NCBI GenBank assembly: GCA_037501455.1
Contig: CM074856.1
Location: 92,454,001-92,518,000, forward strand
Direction: 5' to 3'
Source: Lantana camara
Taxonomy: Eukaryota > Streptophyta > Magnoliopsida > Lamiales > Verbenaceae
Length of the DNA: 64,000 nucleotides
This document shows, one piece after another, positions 22,888 through 34,779 of this stretch. Under the pieces are notes generated by a model, which saw only the letters and a program-made list of their open reading frames with translations, did not search any database and was not told the DNA's origin. Position 1 is the stretch's first letter. The number at the start of each line of letters is the position of its first letter. A program made the translations under genes and the position numbers.

Positions 22888-22949
22888 GGTTAGTTTTCAA
22901 TTCTTGGGGACGGAATTTCTAGCAGAAAGTCCAAAGGAGGATGGGATTT

Positions 22950-23060
22950 CTGAAACAGATTCAAGGGAATACCTTTGCTCTTCCCTCAAGGGTTTCACTC
23001 ACACAGCCTAAAACTAATGTTAGCACGGGAAAACTAAGAAGAAGGGTAAGGAATTTTTAC
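22950..23060 (-). other. Candidate 5'UTR intron of the antisense gene
   Basis: On the minus strand, donor CCTAG/GTAAAAAT at 23061/23060 and acceptor TCTGTTTCAG at 22950 with a good pyrimidine tract bound a 111-nt AT-rich stretch between the candidate TATA box and the ATG at 22887. Inferred from sequence only. Confidence 0.45.
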
Positions 23061-23180
23061 CTAGGATGTGAAGAAAAGAGATTCGCCGGAGCTTGCAGAA
23101 CTGGCAAAGGACTCTTGCTATGGATATGCTTGAAGGAAGTCTGAGTGCGTGAAAAGGCTATCAAGGCCGTGCAAACCCTT

Positions 23181-23190
23181 ATTTATAGGG
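23181..23190 (-). promoter_or_regulatory. Candidate TATA box of the antisense gene
   Basis: The minus strand reads CCCTATAAAT, continuing AAGGG, about 295 bases upstream of the antisense ATG. It is the best TATA match upstream of exon 1 and is outside the 3' LTR, so the antisense gene probably has its own internal promoter. Confidence 0.55.
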
Positions 23191-23476
23191 GAGATGGATC
23201 AAGGGTTAGGGCTGAAAATTCAAAAGTGCAATCATTTCCCGCCTGGGAAATCCCCCCACTTTTGGTAACCGCTTCACGTCTCCCGAAGTACACGCGTCCA
23301 CGTTCCCACTCAGCATTAAATGCGGACTTGACAGCATTTAATGCGACGTCAGTTTGTGTCCGTTACGGAAGGCCAGCAGTCTCCTCGAGGGTGATGGCCC
23401 ATTCCTCGGATATTCGAAATTCAGGATTCTTCCCTTATAAATTCTACAGTACGCTCAAAGCGATACTACAGAATTT

Positions 23477-23487
23477 GGGGGGCAAAA
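23477..23487 (+). promoter_or_regulatory. Polypurine tract of the Tat element
   Basis: GGGGGGCAAAA directly abuts the 3' LTR start at 23488, the position of the plus-strand primer. Confidence 0.75.
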
Positions 23488-24335
23488 TGATGAGGCCTAA
23501 AAATCATCCTCGAATCAGAGCCGTCCACGTGGCAGCCCACCACTGATTAAAGCCCTGACGCTCGCCATGGTGGGCTCATGGGCCTTCCAGCCGCTCAAGG
23601 GCCAGCTAATTTAATCCGTCAGTCAGCGGATGACCATTTGAGCCAAGGGCCACAACCAACGGTTTGACGCTCGTATCGCGGCCCTCAGGATTACCCTACT
23701 CGGGGAAGCACCCACATGGGGGGGGTCCACTAATACGCTCGGGATTCCGACGCTCAAGGGTCATATATCGCGAGGAGGCCATCCACGCATTCTTCGAGCG
23801 TCACCAACACTCGGGCATGTCCATGCCCCGTTTCTTTGGATCCGAACCTCGGTAGAAAGAATCTTAGGCCCATCCCCCCGTGTAACCCTCGTCAACAACC
23901 TCTGACACAAAAGTACTGTGCACCGCGCACCTGACACGCCGTCTCTCTTTTCAGGGATGTCATTCTCACTCCGCCAGAAGCTGACGCGTGTTAGGACAAC
24001 ACAGGTTTGGGGACCACATGTTCAATTTACCCATCTACCCCCATCCCTAACATATAAATAGGAGAGAAGCCATGCATTCTCCCCCAAGTTATCATCTGCA
24101 TAAAAAAAACCATACACATCGTTCTGGGCATTTTCCACTGATCTTCTCAAGCTCTTCATTCACCACAGTAACTCTATCCTTATAGTTTTGACACTTGGTG
24201 TTATCCTAGCTGGAAGAACCCACGCTCAAAAGGAAACCCAGATCCTGAGGCCCCCTCGCCTGTGATGGTCTTTCCCTTTTTATACAAATTCTAAAGTGTT
24301 GTTGCATTAGGAAACTTAGATTTCTTGCACCATCA
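23488..24335 (+). repeat. Tat element 3' LTR
   Basis: 848 bp, same ends as the 5' LTR (TGATGAGG...CATCA). Differences seen: CCCGCC/CCCACC, TTAGGGC/TTAGGAC and CTTCTTTC/CTTCATTC. The following CGTGT (24336-24340) completes the target duplication. Confidence 0.96.
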
Positions 24336-24340
24336 CGTGT

Positions 24341-24617
24341 ATTGATTTTAGTATATATGTAAGTATTGTCTTTTTTGTTTAATTATATTAAATGCACACG
24401 TTGTTTTAATTAATTAAATATGAATTTAAATTTTGTTTTATTTTATGGAAAATGAATTTGTTTATGTATTGCTCATGAGTGTCATAAACGTGCTTCGATT
24501 TTATATGATTTGATATCGAAATTTCGTGAAAATTTAGTATGTTATAGATTTATGTGTTATGAACATGTTTATATGCTCGTTTTAAGTTTTCGACTTCGTT
24601 TGACGTGGTAACGAGTT
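24341..24617 (+). repeat. Element A 5' LTR, segment 2
   Basis: Resumes element A after the Tat insertion; it aligns with 41752-42031 of the 3' LTR. AT-rich, non-coding. It ends in GAGTT (24613-24617), the 5' copy of the B-element target duplication. Confidence 0.92.
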
Positions 24618-27600
24618 TGTAACATCCCGATCGTTCGGATTTCCAGGTACGCCGTAACGAGAGGGTTTTATGTGCTTTAAATTATTAAATTACGTATTTG
24701 AATGTTATTTGAATGCTTTATGATTATTTGAATTTATATGAAATTAATTGTTTATATTCATGAACTTTGAATTTTAAACGTTTAAGTTTCGTATGCTCGT
24801 AATTTGCTCGTTATGTGCCGGAATTCAATTCCGATTTTTGTGAAATTTTGGTATGCGTGATATATGTCAGTTATGAATATGTTTACATGCTCGTTTTAAG
24901 TTTTAAACCTTTGGTATTTGACGAGGGACATGAGGGCCTAACTAGTTTTAGCGCGCCTCTTGTTCCGGAGGCCATAACATGAGCTAGGGAATTCGGATTC
25001 AAATTCCAGAAGATGCGTTGGACTCTTAACGAAGAGATGAAGCCAAGGAACCTGATTTGGTATTTTTCTAAGCCCATTTGGACCCTTGTTTTTCGCCCGG
25101 AATGAACAGCTTGCGCCAAAGCCACCATCTTTGACTAGTCTTACACTTGTGGGGCCAATTTAACCATGCTCAAGCCTTTAACCTTGGTTTATATGATATT
25201 AACTCAGCCATATCCCTTCCCTACCCTTTCATTTCGTCCAACACACCCACAAGAGGAGGAAGAGCAGCTGATCCATGGAGAAAAGAGAAGAGAAGAAGAA
25301 GCCCTTTCCATGTCTTGAGATTTTGAAGACAAATCTTCTCCATACTTCTTCATATCTTAAAGGTAAGTATATTTATGTATTCTCCTCTCTTCTATGCTTC
25401 ATTTGATCCTTGAAATTCATGAAATGCATCAGATTTAATAAGGGTTTGAAAGCTTGCATGAATAGTTAGGGTTAGCTCATATTTTTGAATCCATGGCTTA
25501 GCTTAAGTTTGTGGCTGATTTGGTGCTTCCTTGTTGATTATGAGCTTCTTTGCTTCCATTCTTGATCTATACTTCATGCTAGATGTGTTAGGGTTGATTC
25601 TCCATTGATAACATGATTGAAAGCTTGAGTTTTTGGCCCTGAAAATGGAATTTCCGAACTGCTGCAGTCTGCTCATTTTCACCCAGTTGCTGTCACGTTT
25701 TGAGACCAAATGTTGGAATTTTTGCCTCCAATTTCGTGTGTTAATGCTTGGTTATGTGTTACACATGTTGCTTTATGAATATGCTCGGTTTTGTCTTGAA
25801 AACCTTGGTTTATATGATGAGTTTTGAGCTTGAAAACTGCTGCAAAAATCTGCTCGCCCGTATGAACTGCTGTCAGGATTTTTGGTTTGGTTTGATGATC
25901 TCTTGTGCTTATTTTCGTGTGAAATAGCATGGACATGAAGTATATGAGTTGTTCTACATGTTAGCTAGGTTTCCTTAAGCTTTTATGCCCCTTTTCAGCT
26001 GTATATATGAGTTAGAATATGACTTGTTTTCATGACTTTCTTGCATCAGTTTTGTGTGGCTGTTTTGGGGTGCTAAAGCTGATCATATGAACTTATTATG
26101 CTTCATTTTGGATACTTAACTGATAGTACATGATGTTTGGATGATTTGCTCTTAAGATCCTTTGATGAAATTATGAGTTTTTGAGCCCCAAACCTAGGTT
26201 AGAAATCTGCTCCCCTGTTTTGGAACTGCTGTGACGTTTTGTGCCTTGTTGCTTGAGTTAATGGCCTCCAATTCGAGTGAATTTGCATGGAGATGTTGTA
26301 TACTAATTGCTTTACATGTTAACCTTGCTCTTTCAAGCTTTTAACTCCTAACTCAGCCCCTAAGTTGATGATCATGGCATGAATGCCTAGTTTGCTCTTC
26401 TTTGTCCGATTTTGTTGCTTGATTTAAATGATCTTTGTTGCTGCATTCTTTGGACTTTTAATGTGATTCTTTTGTGTGTATTTCATACATGTTACGTGTG
26501 TATTTGAGGCCTGATTAGTTCCCTCTTTTTCAGCCCTTGATTTGCTCTTTGTTTTTCCCCTTTTTAAACCGCAGCTGTCAGCCCCCTTTTCGCCTCTGTA
26601 CCGAGACACCCCCGTGTCTCGGTTTGTTCTTTGGGAGTGACACGGGCGTGTCACCCCCTTTTTGTAGCTTTGTTTCCCGCCTGTAGTAGGACATGGGGGT
26701 GTCTCAGTTTAGGCTTCTGGGATGACACGGGCGTGTCATTCCCCTCGGTTTGATTTGTAAGTGTAACTCTTTTCCGTTCCCTTGCTTTTCGTTGCTTTCT
26801 CTTATCCCGTTTGTGGTCTATATGCCTTGTATGGTCATTCCTTGCTCCTTCTATGCTATGAATGCTTTGATAACGTGTTGTATAGTACGATATGATCGTT
26901 ATATGAAATCTGTGAATCTGTTTGATATGATTTATGAGACTTATGCATTAAAATGAACTCGTATGCATTATATGTCAATTTGTTAAGCTCCATGCGTATC
27001 ACTTGCATTCATATGCATTCGCCGAGCGTCAATGTGGTTCATTTTGAGTCTAAGTTTGCCTCTTGCTCTTTGCTTTGTTCTTAGGTTCGTTTCGATGTGA
27101 GGAAGTGGTTCGTTTGACTCCTTTTGTTCCGTTTTGTTCGGATTGGTTGTCCAGGTGAGGTTTTCTTTGCTTTTAGTTATTATGACCTAGAACCTTGTTT
27201 GTATTTCGAACCCGCATGCGACTTATATAAGTATATGTATAGATATGTGTTTGGATACGTATTTTGTGGGATTTGTCCCGTTTGTCTTGAGACTTTGAAA
27301 ACGCTTTTATAAGTATATAAGCTTTATTTTTGTTTGTTTTGACAAGCTTTGATAAGAAGGTGTGTGTGTAAGTCTGGTATGATCTGTGGATAAGCTTCGT
27401 ATGGTAAGTATGATAAGTGTGATCAGTGTAAGAAGATGTGTTTGTGTGATGGGCCCCGGAGTTGTGGGTAAGGGAGACCCGGGACGACCATGGGGTCGCC
27501 GGTTATGACCCCTGTGCACTTCTCCACCAACGGGAGACTTAGTTCTCCTATGCCGACGGAGCGCATTTTGGCTGGCCGTCGAAGGAACCGGGCGGGATCC

Positions 27601-28429
27601 TCCGGTGCACAAGTTTCCTTCTGTGGTGGGTTGAGAGGGGCACCTCTCTTCCCCAAACGGTGTGGAGGTGGGATTGATTTATGATTGGTTTTGTATTTCG
27701 CTTCGCCTTTGTTTCTGAAGTAAGTGGGTTGGATTTAAGCTTTCGGTTCGTTATGTTTCGTTTATGGTTGTGAAACGGGGGCGGATTTCTAAACTCTAAA
27801 ACTTGACTGGATTTGGCCTTCGGCCCCAAACTTCTTTCTTTATATATATTACCACGGGTTAAATGTTTTAGAATGCAAAAACCGTGCCCGGTTCATGAAC
27901 CTTTTCAGCTTTGTATATGCTTTGCCATTATGTATATGTATGGGTGCGTGTGTTAGCCCCCTCACCAGTCTCTAGGAATGACCCTCGTTATTTCTATCTT
28001 TTTCCCCCTTTGATTTGAGTTGCAGGTACCCGTTTTGTGAGATTTGGAGCTAGGCGGTTGTCTTTGAGTCTTGGTTTTGGCGAGCTTGAGTCTCATGCAT
28101 TGTATTTTTGTTTTCTTTATGCATTTTGGCTAATTCCGAAATATGTATAAGTTATGAATATAAATTCAAAATTGTAAAGGTTTTGTAACTTGAATTGTTA
28201 TTTTTGATATGTCTCGAGCATGTTTATTCGTTTGGGAGATTCTGGTGCTTCCACATTCGTTATTTGCTTTATTGCGTGCTCTGAGTAGGGTCTAGACCGC
28301 CTAGCTTTGGTTGGATTTTTTTTTGTCACCCGTTCGCTATGGTTTGATGCGTGGACGGAGTCTCCATTTCGTTTCACGTGTTGAGCTATGGTGCGGGGGA
28401 TGTGGCGCCGTCGCTCCGGGGGTGTTACA
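24618..28429 (+). repeat. Element B 5' LTR (copy B2)
   Basis: Starts TGTAACATCCCGATCGTTCG and ends GGTGTTACA. Landmarks: donor-like AAAG/GTAAGT at 25362/25363, four-hairpin array at 26600-26739 (third stem has one mismatch), GC-rich block at 27448-27665, acceptor-like TTGCAG at 28025, paired arms GCTAGGCGGT (28049-28058) and ACCGCCTAGC (28296-28305). No gene. Confidence 0.93.
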
Positions 28430-28684
28430 TCTTTAGGTGGTATCAGAGCTCTGGGTCGAAAAATCGGAGGTCTCGTGTCATGTCGGGTGCATTCATTATT
28501 TGCTTTATTGCATGCTCTGGGTAGGGTCTAGACCGCCTAGCTTAGGTTGGATTTTTGTTTGTCACCCGTTCGCTATGGTTTGATGCGTGGACGGAGTCTC
28601 CATTTCGTTTCACGTGTTGAGCTATGGTGCGGGGGATGTGGCGCCTTCGCTCCGGGGTGTTACATCTTTAGGTGGTATCAGAGC
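28430..28684 (+). repeat. Tandem duplication of LTR end plus primer site in element B
   Basis: The last about 180 bases of the LTR, the primer site and part of the leader are repeated 235 bases downstream, giving a second LTR-like end at 28664 and a second TGGTATCAGAGC at 28673-28684. The two units differ by scattered substitutions and a small T-run difference, so this is a true duplication with some divergence. Confidence 0.85.
28438..28449 (+). promoter_or_regulatory. Element B primer binding site, first copy
   Basis: TGGTATCAGAGC, complementary to the 3' end of plant initiator tRNA-Met, eight bases after the LTR end at 28429. Confidence 0.85.
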
Positions 28685-30887
28685 TCTGGGTCGCAAAACC
28701 GGAGCTCTCGTGTCATGTCGGGTTTGTCTAGGTCGTTCGGCTTAGGATTTCGTATTTGTTGGCATTCACTACATCACTTATGTGACTTACTTGATATTAT
28801 TTGTATTAATAGTTCACATGAACATGCACTAGAGACCCCTCATGCATCGATACCTTCTTGGAATTGTATTTTATTTCAGGATACTCCTTCGACATGAACG
28901 AGTATTACCGGGAAAAGGACAAGGGAGACAGGTATATTCGGGCTATAAGGAGTTTAGAGACTTTTATCTTTTGAAGCAGTTTGAAATGGGGATATCAAGG
29001 TTAAGTTCTAGGTGATCAAGAGATTGGAATAAAGATTTGAGGAGTTCGAGAATAATTCCTGTGAAGAAGTTCTATTCGAGAACTTTGTACAACTACCTCC
29101 CTTCCGAGTTCGATTATGGAAATATTTAAACTAGAAGATTGGGAGAAGGTGGATGATTTCATATAAGGGCTTGAAAGATAGGGTACCTTCGAGTACTATC
29201 CTAGAGTTCGGAGTTATTTGCAAGCCAGTAGGCATGGAATTCGATCGAATCTTCGAATTCTGAGGGTATGTACATGATTCGATGATGCAAGATAAATGGA
29301 GCTATGAAGGAATGGGTAATCAATGAAGGGAGTTCCGCCATCACTTATGAGAAGAAAAAATCGGTTTGGGGTTTGAAGATCAAGAAAGGGAATCCAAACT
29401 TCCAGAAATTCTCGAGAGATTTCAAGATGCCAACAACGTCAGAAAAAGGAGATCTCAATACTGAAGTGGAAGGATCACATTAAGAGAAACTAAGAATTGT
29501 TTCAAGTGCCACTAATTGGAAAAATATTTCGAGATGAAATATTTTAAGGCAAGACGAGAAATTCACAAGATAAGAGAAATCCTTAGAAATTCGAGATTTC
29601 AATGACTCGGAGTGTAAGAAGATTCAATTACTAAAGAAGGATTTAATATTTTCTTACCGGAAGCAAGTCAGTGTTCATAGTGTAGAGACTCGAATCACAT
29701 GGAAAAAGGGAAGTTCAAGAATTTCATGAGGCCGCCAATATCAAACAAGGAAATATTCCAATACCAAAGGTGGGAGTATCCGAAGGACAAGAATTTGAGA
29801 TGTTTAAAGAATACCATGACTTCAAGATCCCAGTTTAAGTTCAAGTTGGCACTTTGGAAATCAAGGAGCTAGCACCGAGCTCCATTCCACTTCGATGGTG
29901 AACGGTACATGAAGCATTCATGGCATTACATTTCACGTATATTTTATTATTCGGGAAACCCACATGTTTATTGCTTTATTCCTTGTTCTTCGGTGGTTCT
30001 TGATTGCATTTATTGCGTAATTGTTTTCACCCTTGGTTCTTGCCTATTGAGTGATTCTTTCTCTTCTTGGTTCTTGTTTGAAGTGTGCTTCCTTTATTTT
30101 CTAGTTTTGCTTGTTACATATTTCTTTTCCTTCTTGGCTCTTGTTCGTTGTGTGCTTTATCTATTTTCTTTTTGTGTTAGTACTTTCTTGTGGTGAGAGC
30201 TTGTGGTGTGGAGTGTTCGTGAGTGTTTGGTGAGTTGTGAGGGTCGAGTTGCTTTTGGTCGGCTTGTCTGAAGGCGTCTTATTCTCGTTGAAGATAGCGG
30301 ATGCTTTTAGGAAGTCCGTCAGGGACTCAACGATATCTTCGGGTATTTGATAGAAGGCCAACCCATTGGTATTTCCCGTAGAAGAACCGAGGATTGTCTC
30401 AGAGTAAGAGGCATGGTTTTGAGTGGGAAGAGGCGGTTGAAGAGAGTTACCCACGGTATTGGCTCTTGCCTAACCGAAGGTACAAAAGGCTACATTGTTT
30501 CCAACCGAGGCACAAAGGAAGGCCTTTGTTGTGTGTTGCTCGTAGAAGAACGGTAGCCTACGCCTTAAGGAATACAAGGTCACGAGCTAATCCCACTCTA
30601 GGTTTGAGGTTGTTAGGGGTTTTTGGAGATCGGTTGTTCTGGCATAAGAAAGACGTTATGGACTTTGTGTAGTAATGTCTATGTGCCAAGGTTGATAATT
30701 CTCCAACTACTCCCGAATCTTTATTTGGGAAGTGGGGGCAAACGACTAGGACTTTGTGTCCGGTTCGCCAATTAAGGAGATAGGGTTTCGAGAAGTATAG
30801 GATCAGAGTGGCGCAGCCGAAGTGTGGAGTTGGGCTTGACTTCGGAGCCGTTCAAGATTCTCCTTAGGACCTGAGGACAGGTCCTTT

Positions 30888-30900
30888 TGAAGGAGGGGAG
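30888..30900 (+). promoter_or_regulatory. Element B polypurine tract
   Basis: A run of GAAGGAGGGGAG ends two bases before the 3' LTR start at 30903. Confidence 0.7.
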
Positions 30901-30902
30901 TT

Positions 30903-33900
30903 TGTAACATCCCGATCGTTCGGATTTCCAGGTACGCCGTCACGAGAGGGTTTTATGCGCTTTAAATTATTTAATTACGTATTTGAATGTTATTTGAATG
31001 CTTTTATGATTATTTGAATTTATATGAAATTAATTGTTTATATTCATGAACTTTGAATTTTAAACGTTTAAGTTTCGTATGCTCGTAATTTGCTCGTTAT
31101 GTGCCGGAATTCAATTCCGATTTTTGTGAAATTTTGGTATGCGTGATATATGTACGTTATGAATATGTTTACATGCTCGTTTTAAGTTTTCGTGTTTGTT
31201 TTTCGAGGTTTTAAACCTTTGGTATTTGACGAGGGACATGAGGGCCTAACTAGTTTTAGCGCGCCTCTTGTTCCGGAGGCCATAACTTGAGCTAGGGAAT
31301 TCAGATTCGAATTCCGAAAGTTGCGTTGGACTCTTAACGAAGAGATGAAGCCAAGGAACCTGATTTGGTATTTTTCTAAGCCCATTTGGACCCTCGTTTT
31401 TCGCCCGGAACAAATAGGTTGCGCTAAAGCCACCATCTTTGACTAGTCTTACACTTGTGGGGCCAATTTAACCATGCTCAAGCCTTTAACCTTGGTTTAT
31501 ATGATATTAACTCAGCCATATCCCTTCCCTACCCTTTCATATCGTCCAACACACCCACAAGAGGAGGAAGAGCAGCTGATCCATGGAGAAAAGAGAAGAG
31601 AAGAAGAAGCCCTTTCCATGTCTTGAGATTTTGAAGACAAATCTTCTCCATACTTCTTCGTATCTTAAAGGTAAGTATATTTATGTATTATCCTCTCTTC
31701 TATGCTTCATTTGATCCTTGAAATTCATGAAATGCATCAGATTTAATAAGGGTTTGAAAGCTTGCATGAATAGTTAGGGTTAGCTCATATTTTTGAATCC
31801 ATGGCTTAGCTTAAGTTTGTGGCTGATTTGGTGCTTCCTTGTTGATTATATGAGCTTCTTTGCTTCCATTCTTGATCTATACTTCATGATAGATGTGTTA
31901 GGGTTGATTCTCCATTGATAACATGATTGAAAGCTTGAGTTTTTGGCCCTGAAAATGGAATTTCCGAACTGCTGCAGTCTGCTCATTTTCACCCAGTTGC
32001 TGTCACGTTTTGAGACCAAATGTTGGAATTTTTGCCTCCAATTTCGTGTGTTAATGCTTGGTTATGTGTTACACATGTTGCTTTATGAATATTCTCGGTT
32101 TTGTCTTGAAAACCTTGGCTTATATGATGAGTTTTGAGCTTGAAAACTGTTGCAAAAATCTGCTCGCCCGTATGAACTGCTGTCAGGATTTTTGGTTTGG
32201 TTTGATGATCTCTTGTGCTTATTTTCGTGTGAAATTGCATGGACATGAAGTATATGAGTTTTTCTACATGTTATCTAGGTTTCCTTAAGCTTTTATGCCC
32301 CTTTTCAGCTGTATATATGAGTTAGAATATGACTTGTTTTCATGCCTTTCTTGCATCAGTTTTGTGTGGCTATTTTGGGGTGCTAATGCTGATCATATAA
32401 ACTTATTATGCTTCATTTTTAAATACTTAACTGATAGTACATGATGTTTGGATGATTTTCTCTTAAGATCCTTTGATGAAATTATGAGTTTTTGAGCCCC
32501 AAACCTAGGTTAGAAATCTGCTCCCCTGTTTTGGAACTGCTGTGACGTTTTGTGCCTTGTTGCTTGAGTTAATGGCCTCCAATTCATGTGAATTTGCATG
32601 GAGATGTTGTATACTAATTGCTTTACATGTTAACCTTGCTCTTTCAAGCTTTTAACTCCTAACTCAGCCCCTAAGTTGATGATCATGGCATGAATGCATG
32701 GTTTGCTCTTCTTTGTCCGATTTTGTTGCTTGATTTAAATGATCTTTGTTGCTGTATTCTTTGGCCTTTTAATGTGATTCTTTTGTGTGTATTTCATACA
32801 TTTTATGTGTGTATTTGAGGCCTGATTAGTTCCCTCTCTTTCAGCCCTTGATTTGTTCTTTGTTTTCCCCCTTTTTAAACCGCAGCTGTCAGCCCCCTTT
32901 TCGCCTCTGTACCGAGACACGGGCTGTCAGCCCCCTTTTCGCCTCTGTACCGAGACACCCCCGTGTCTCGGTTTGTTCTTTGGGAGTGACACGGGCGTGT
33001 CATCCCTTTTTTGTAGCTTTGTTTCCCGCCTGTACTAGGACACGGGGGTGTCTCAGTTTAGGCTTCTGGGATGATACGGGCGTGTCATTCCCCTCGGTTT
33101 GATTTGTAAGTGTAACTCTTTTCCGTTCCCTTGCTTTTCATTCCTTTCTCTTGTCCCGTTTGTGGTCTATATGCCTTGTATGGTCATTCCTTGCTCCTTC
33201 TATGCTATGAATGCTTTGATAACATGTTGTATAGTACGATATGATCGTTATATGAAATCTGTGAATCCGTTTGATATGATTTATGAGACTTATGCATTAA
33301 AATGAACTCGTATGCATTATATGTCAATTTGTTAAGCTCCATGCGTATCACTTGCATTCATATGCATTCGCCGAGCGTCAATATGGTTCATTTTGAGTCT
33401 AAGTTTGCCTCCTGCTCTTTGCTTTGTTCTTAGGTTCGTTTCGATGTGAGGAAGTGGTTCGTTTGACTCCTTTTGGTCCGTTTTGTTCGGATTGGTCGTC
33501 CAGGTGAGGCTTTCTTTCCTTTTAGTTATTATGACCTAGAACCTTATTTGTATTTCGAACCCGCATGCGACTTATATAAGTATATGTATAGATATGTGTT
33601 TGGATACGTATTTTGTGGGATTTGTCCCGTTTGTCTTGAGACTTTGAAAACGCTTTTATAATTATATAAGCTTTATTTTCGTTTGTTTTGACAAGCTTTG
33701 ATAAGAAGGTGTGTGTGTGTAAGCGTGGTATGATCTGTGGATAAGCTTCGTATGGTAAGTATGATAAGTGTGATCAGTGTAAGAAAATGTGTTTGTGTGA
33801 TGGGCCCCGGAGTTGTGGGTAAGGGAGACCCGGGACGACCATGGGGTCGCCGGTTACGACCCCTGTGCACTTCTCCACCAACGGGAGATTTAGTTCTCCT

Positions 33901-34779
33901 ATGCCGACGGAGCGCATTTTGGCTGGCCGTCGAAGGAACCGTGCGGGATCCTCCGGTTCACAAGTTTCGTTCTGTGGTGGCTTGAGAGGGGTACCTCTCT
34001 TCCCCAAACGTTGTGGAGGTGGGATTGATTTATGATTGGTTTTGTATTTCGCTTCGCCTTTGTTTCTGAAGTAAGTGGGTTAGATTTAAGCTTTCGGTTC
34101 GTTATGTTTCGTTTATGGTTGTGAAACGGGGGAGGATTTCTAAACTCTAAAACTTGACTGGATTTGGCCTTCGGCCCCAAACTTCTTTCTTTATATATAT
34201 TACCACGGCTTAAATGTTTTAGAATGCAAAAACCGTGCCCTGTTCATGAACCCTTTCAGCTTTGTATATGCTTTGCCATTATGTATATGTATGGGTGCGT
34301 GTGTTAGCCCCCTCACCAGTCTCTAGGACTGACCCTCGTTATTTCTATCTTTTTCCCCCTTTGATTTGAGTTGCAGGTACCCGTTTTGTGAGATTTGGAG
34401 TTAGGCGGTTGTCTTTGAGTCTTGGTTTTGGCGAGCTTGAGTCTCATGCATTGTATTTTCGTTTTCTTTATGCATTTTGGCTAATTCTGAAATATGTATA
34501 AGTTATGAATTTAAATTCGAAATTGTAAAGGATTTGTAACTTGAATTGTTATTTTTGATATGTCTCGAGTATGTTTATTCGTTTGGGAGATTCTGGTGCT
34601 TCCACATTCGTTATTTGCTTTATTGCGTGCTCTGAGTAGGGTCTAGACCGCCTAGCTTTGGTTGGATTTTTTTTTGTCACCCGTTCGCTATGGTTTGATG
34701 CGTGGACGGAGTCTCCATTTCGTTTCACGTGTTGAGCTATGGTGCGGGGGATGTGGCGCCTTCGCTCCGGGGTGTTACC
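30903..34779 (+). repeat. Element B 3' LTR (copy B3)
   Basis: Closely matches B2. Donor-like AAAG/GTAAGT at 31670/31671, hairpin array at 32949-33088, GC-rich block at 33799-34015, acceptor-like TTGCAG at 34376. A 38-bp tandem duplication (units starting 32885 and 32923) just before the first hairpin is absent from B1 and B2. The first paired arm reads GTTAGGCGGT, which still pairs through a G-T wobble. Confidence 0.92.

Larger units (their letters stand above)
11924..24335 (+). mobile_element. Complete Tat-lineage Ty3/gypsy element (12.4 kb)
   Basis: Two LTRs of identical length (848 bp, 11924-12771 and 23488-24335) differ at only three positions by eye and are flanked by CGTGT (11919-11923 and 24336-24340). 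The order LTR, primer site, gag-protease-RT-RNase H-second RNase H-integrase, antisense gene, polypurine tract, LTR is that of the Tat lineage (Grande, Retand, Ogre relatives). Presence of an antisense gene downstream of pol is most like Grande-type elements. All parts look intact, so this is a recent and possibly autonomous copy. Confidence 0.96.
28430..30902 (+). other. Element B internal region, non-coding
   Basis: It begins with a primer site (28438-28449), then a duplicated LTR end with a second primer site (28673-28684). From about 28900 to 29880 the sense strand is conspicuously purine-rich and has no long open frame. At 29897-29917 lies a 21-base block identical to one in element A (see findings). 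From about 29930 to 30190 the strand becomes T-rich with repeats of CTTGGTTCTTG. A 92-codon frame (30394-30672) resembles nothing I know. I see no gag, protease, RT, RNase H or integrase. Confidence 0.8.
24618..34779 (+). mobile_element. Element B: LARD-like non-autonomous LTR retrotransposon
   Basis: Two long LTRs (24618-28429, 3812 bp; 30903-34779, 3877 bp) with inverted ends TGTAACA...TGTTACA surround 2.5 kb of non-coding sequence. Flanking duplications are GAGTT (24613-24617) and GAATT (34780-34784), one mismatch; the unoccupied site in the A 3' LTR reads GAATT (42027-42031). The last base of the 3' LTR is C instead of A. It has a Met-type primer site and a polypurine tract, so it could be mobilised in trans, but it encodes no recognisable protein. 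Confidence 0.92.

Noticed and set aside
1..28429. Pairing of B1 (1-3806) with B2 (24618-28429) as the two LTRs of one element
   Set aside because: B2 and B3 share a target site and flank one interior with primer site and polypurine tract, so they are the pair; B1 belongs to another copy.
28438..28449. Possible tRNA gene fragment from TGGTATCAGAGC
   Set aside because: This is the complement of the tRNA 3' end acting as a primer site; no cloverleaf sequence surrounds it.
29909..30196. 95-codon very hydrophobic frame in the B interior
   Set aside because: It translates a T-rich repeat (CTTGGTTCTTG) and is not seen in A; not a credible membrane protein.
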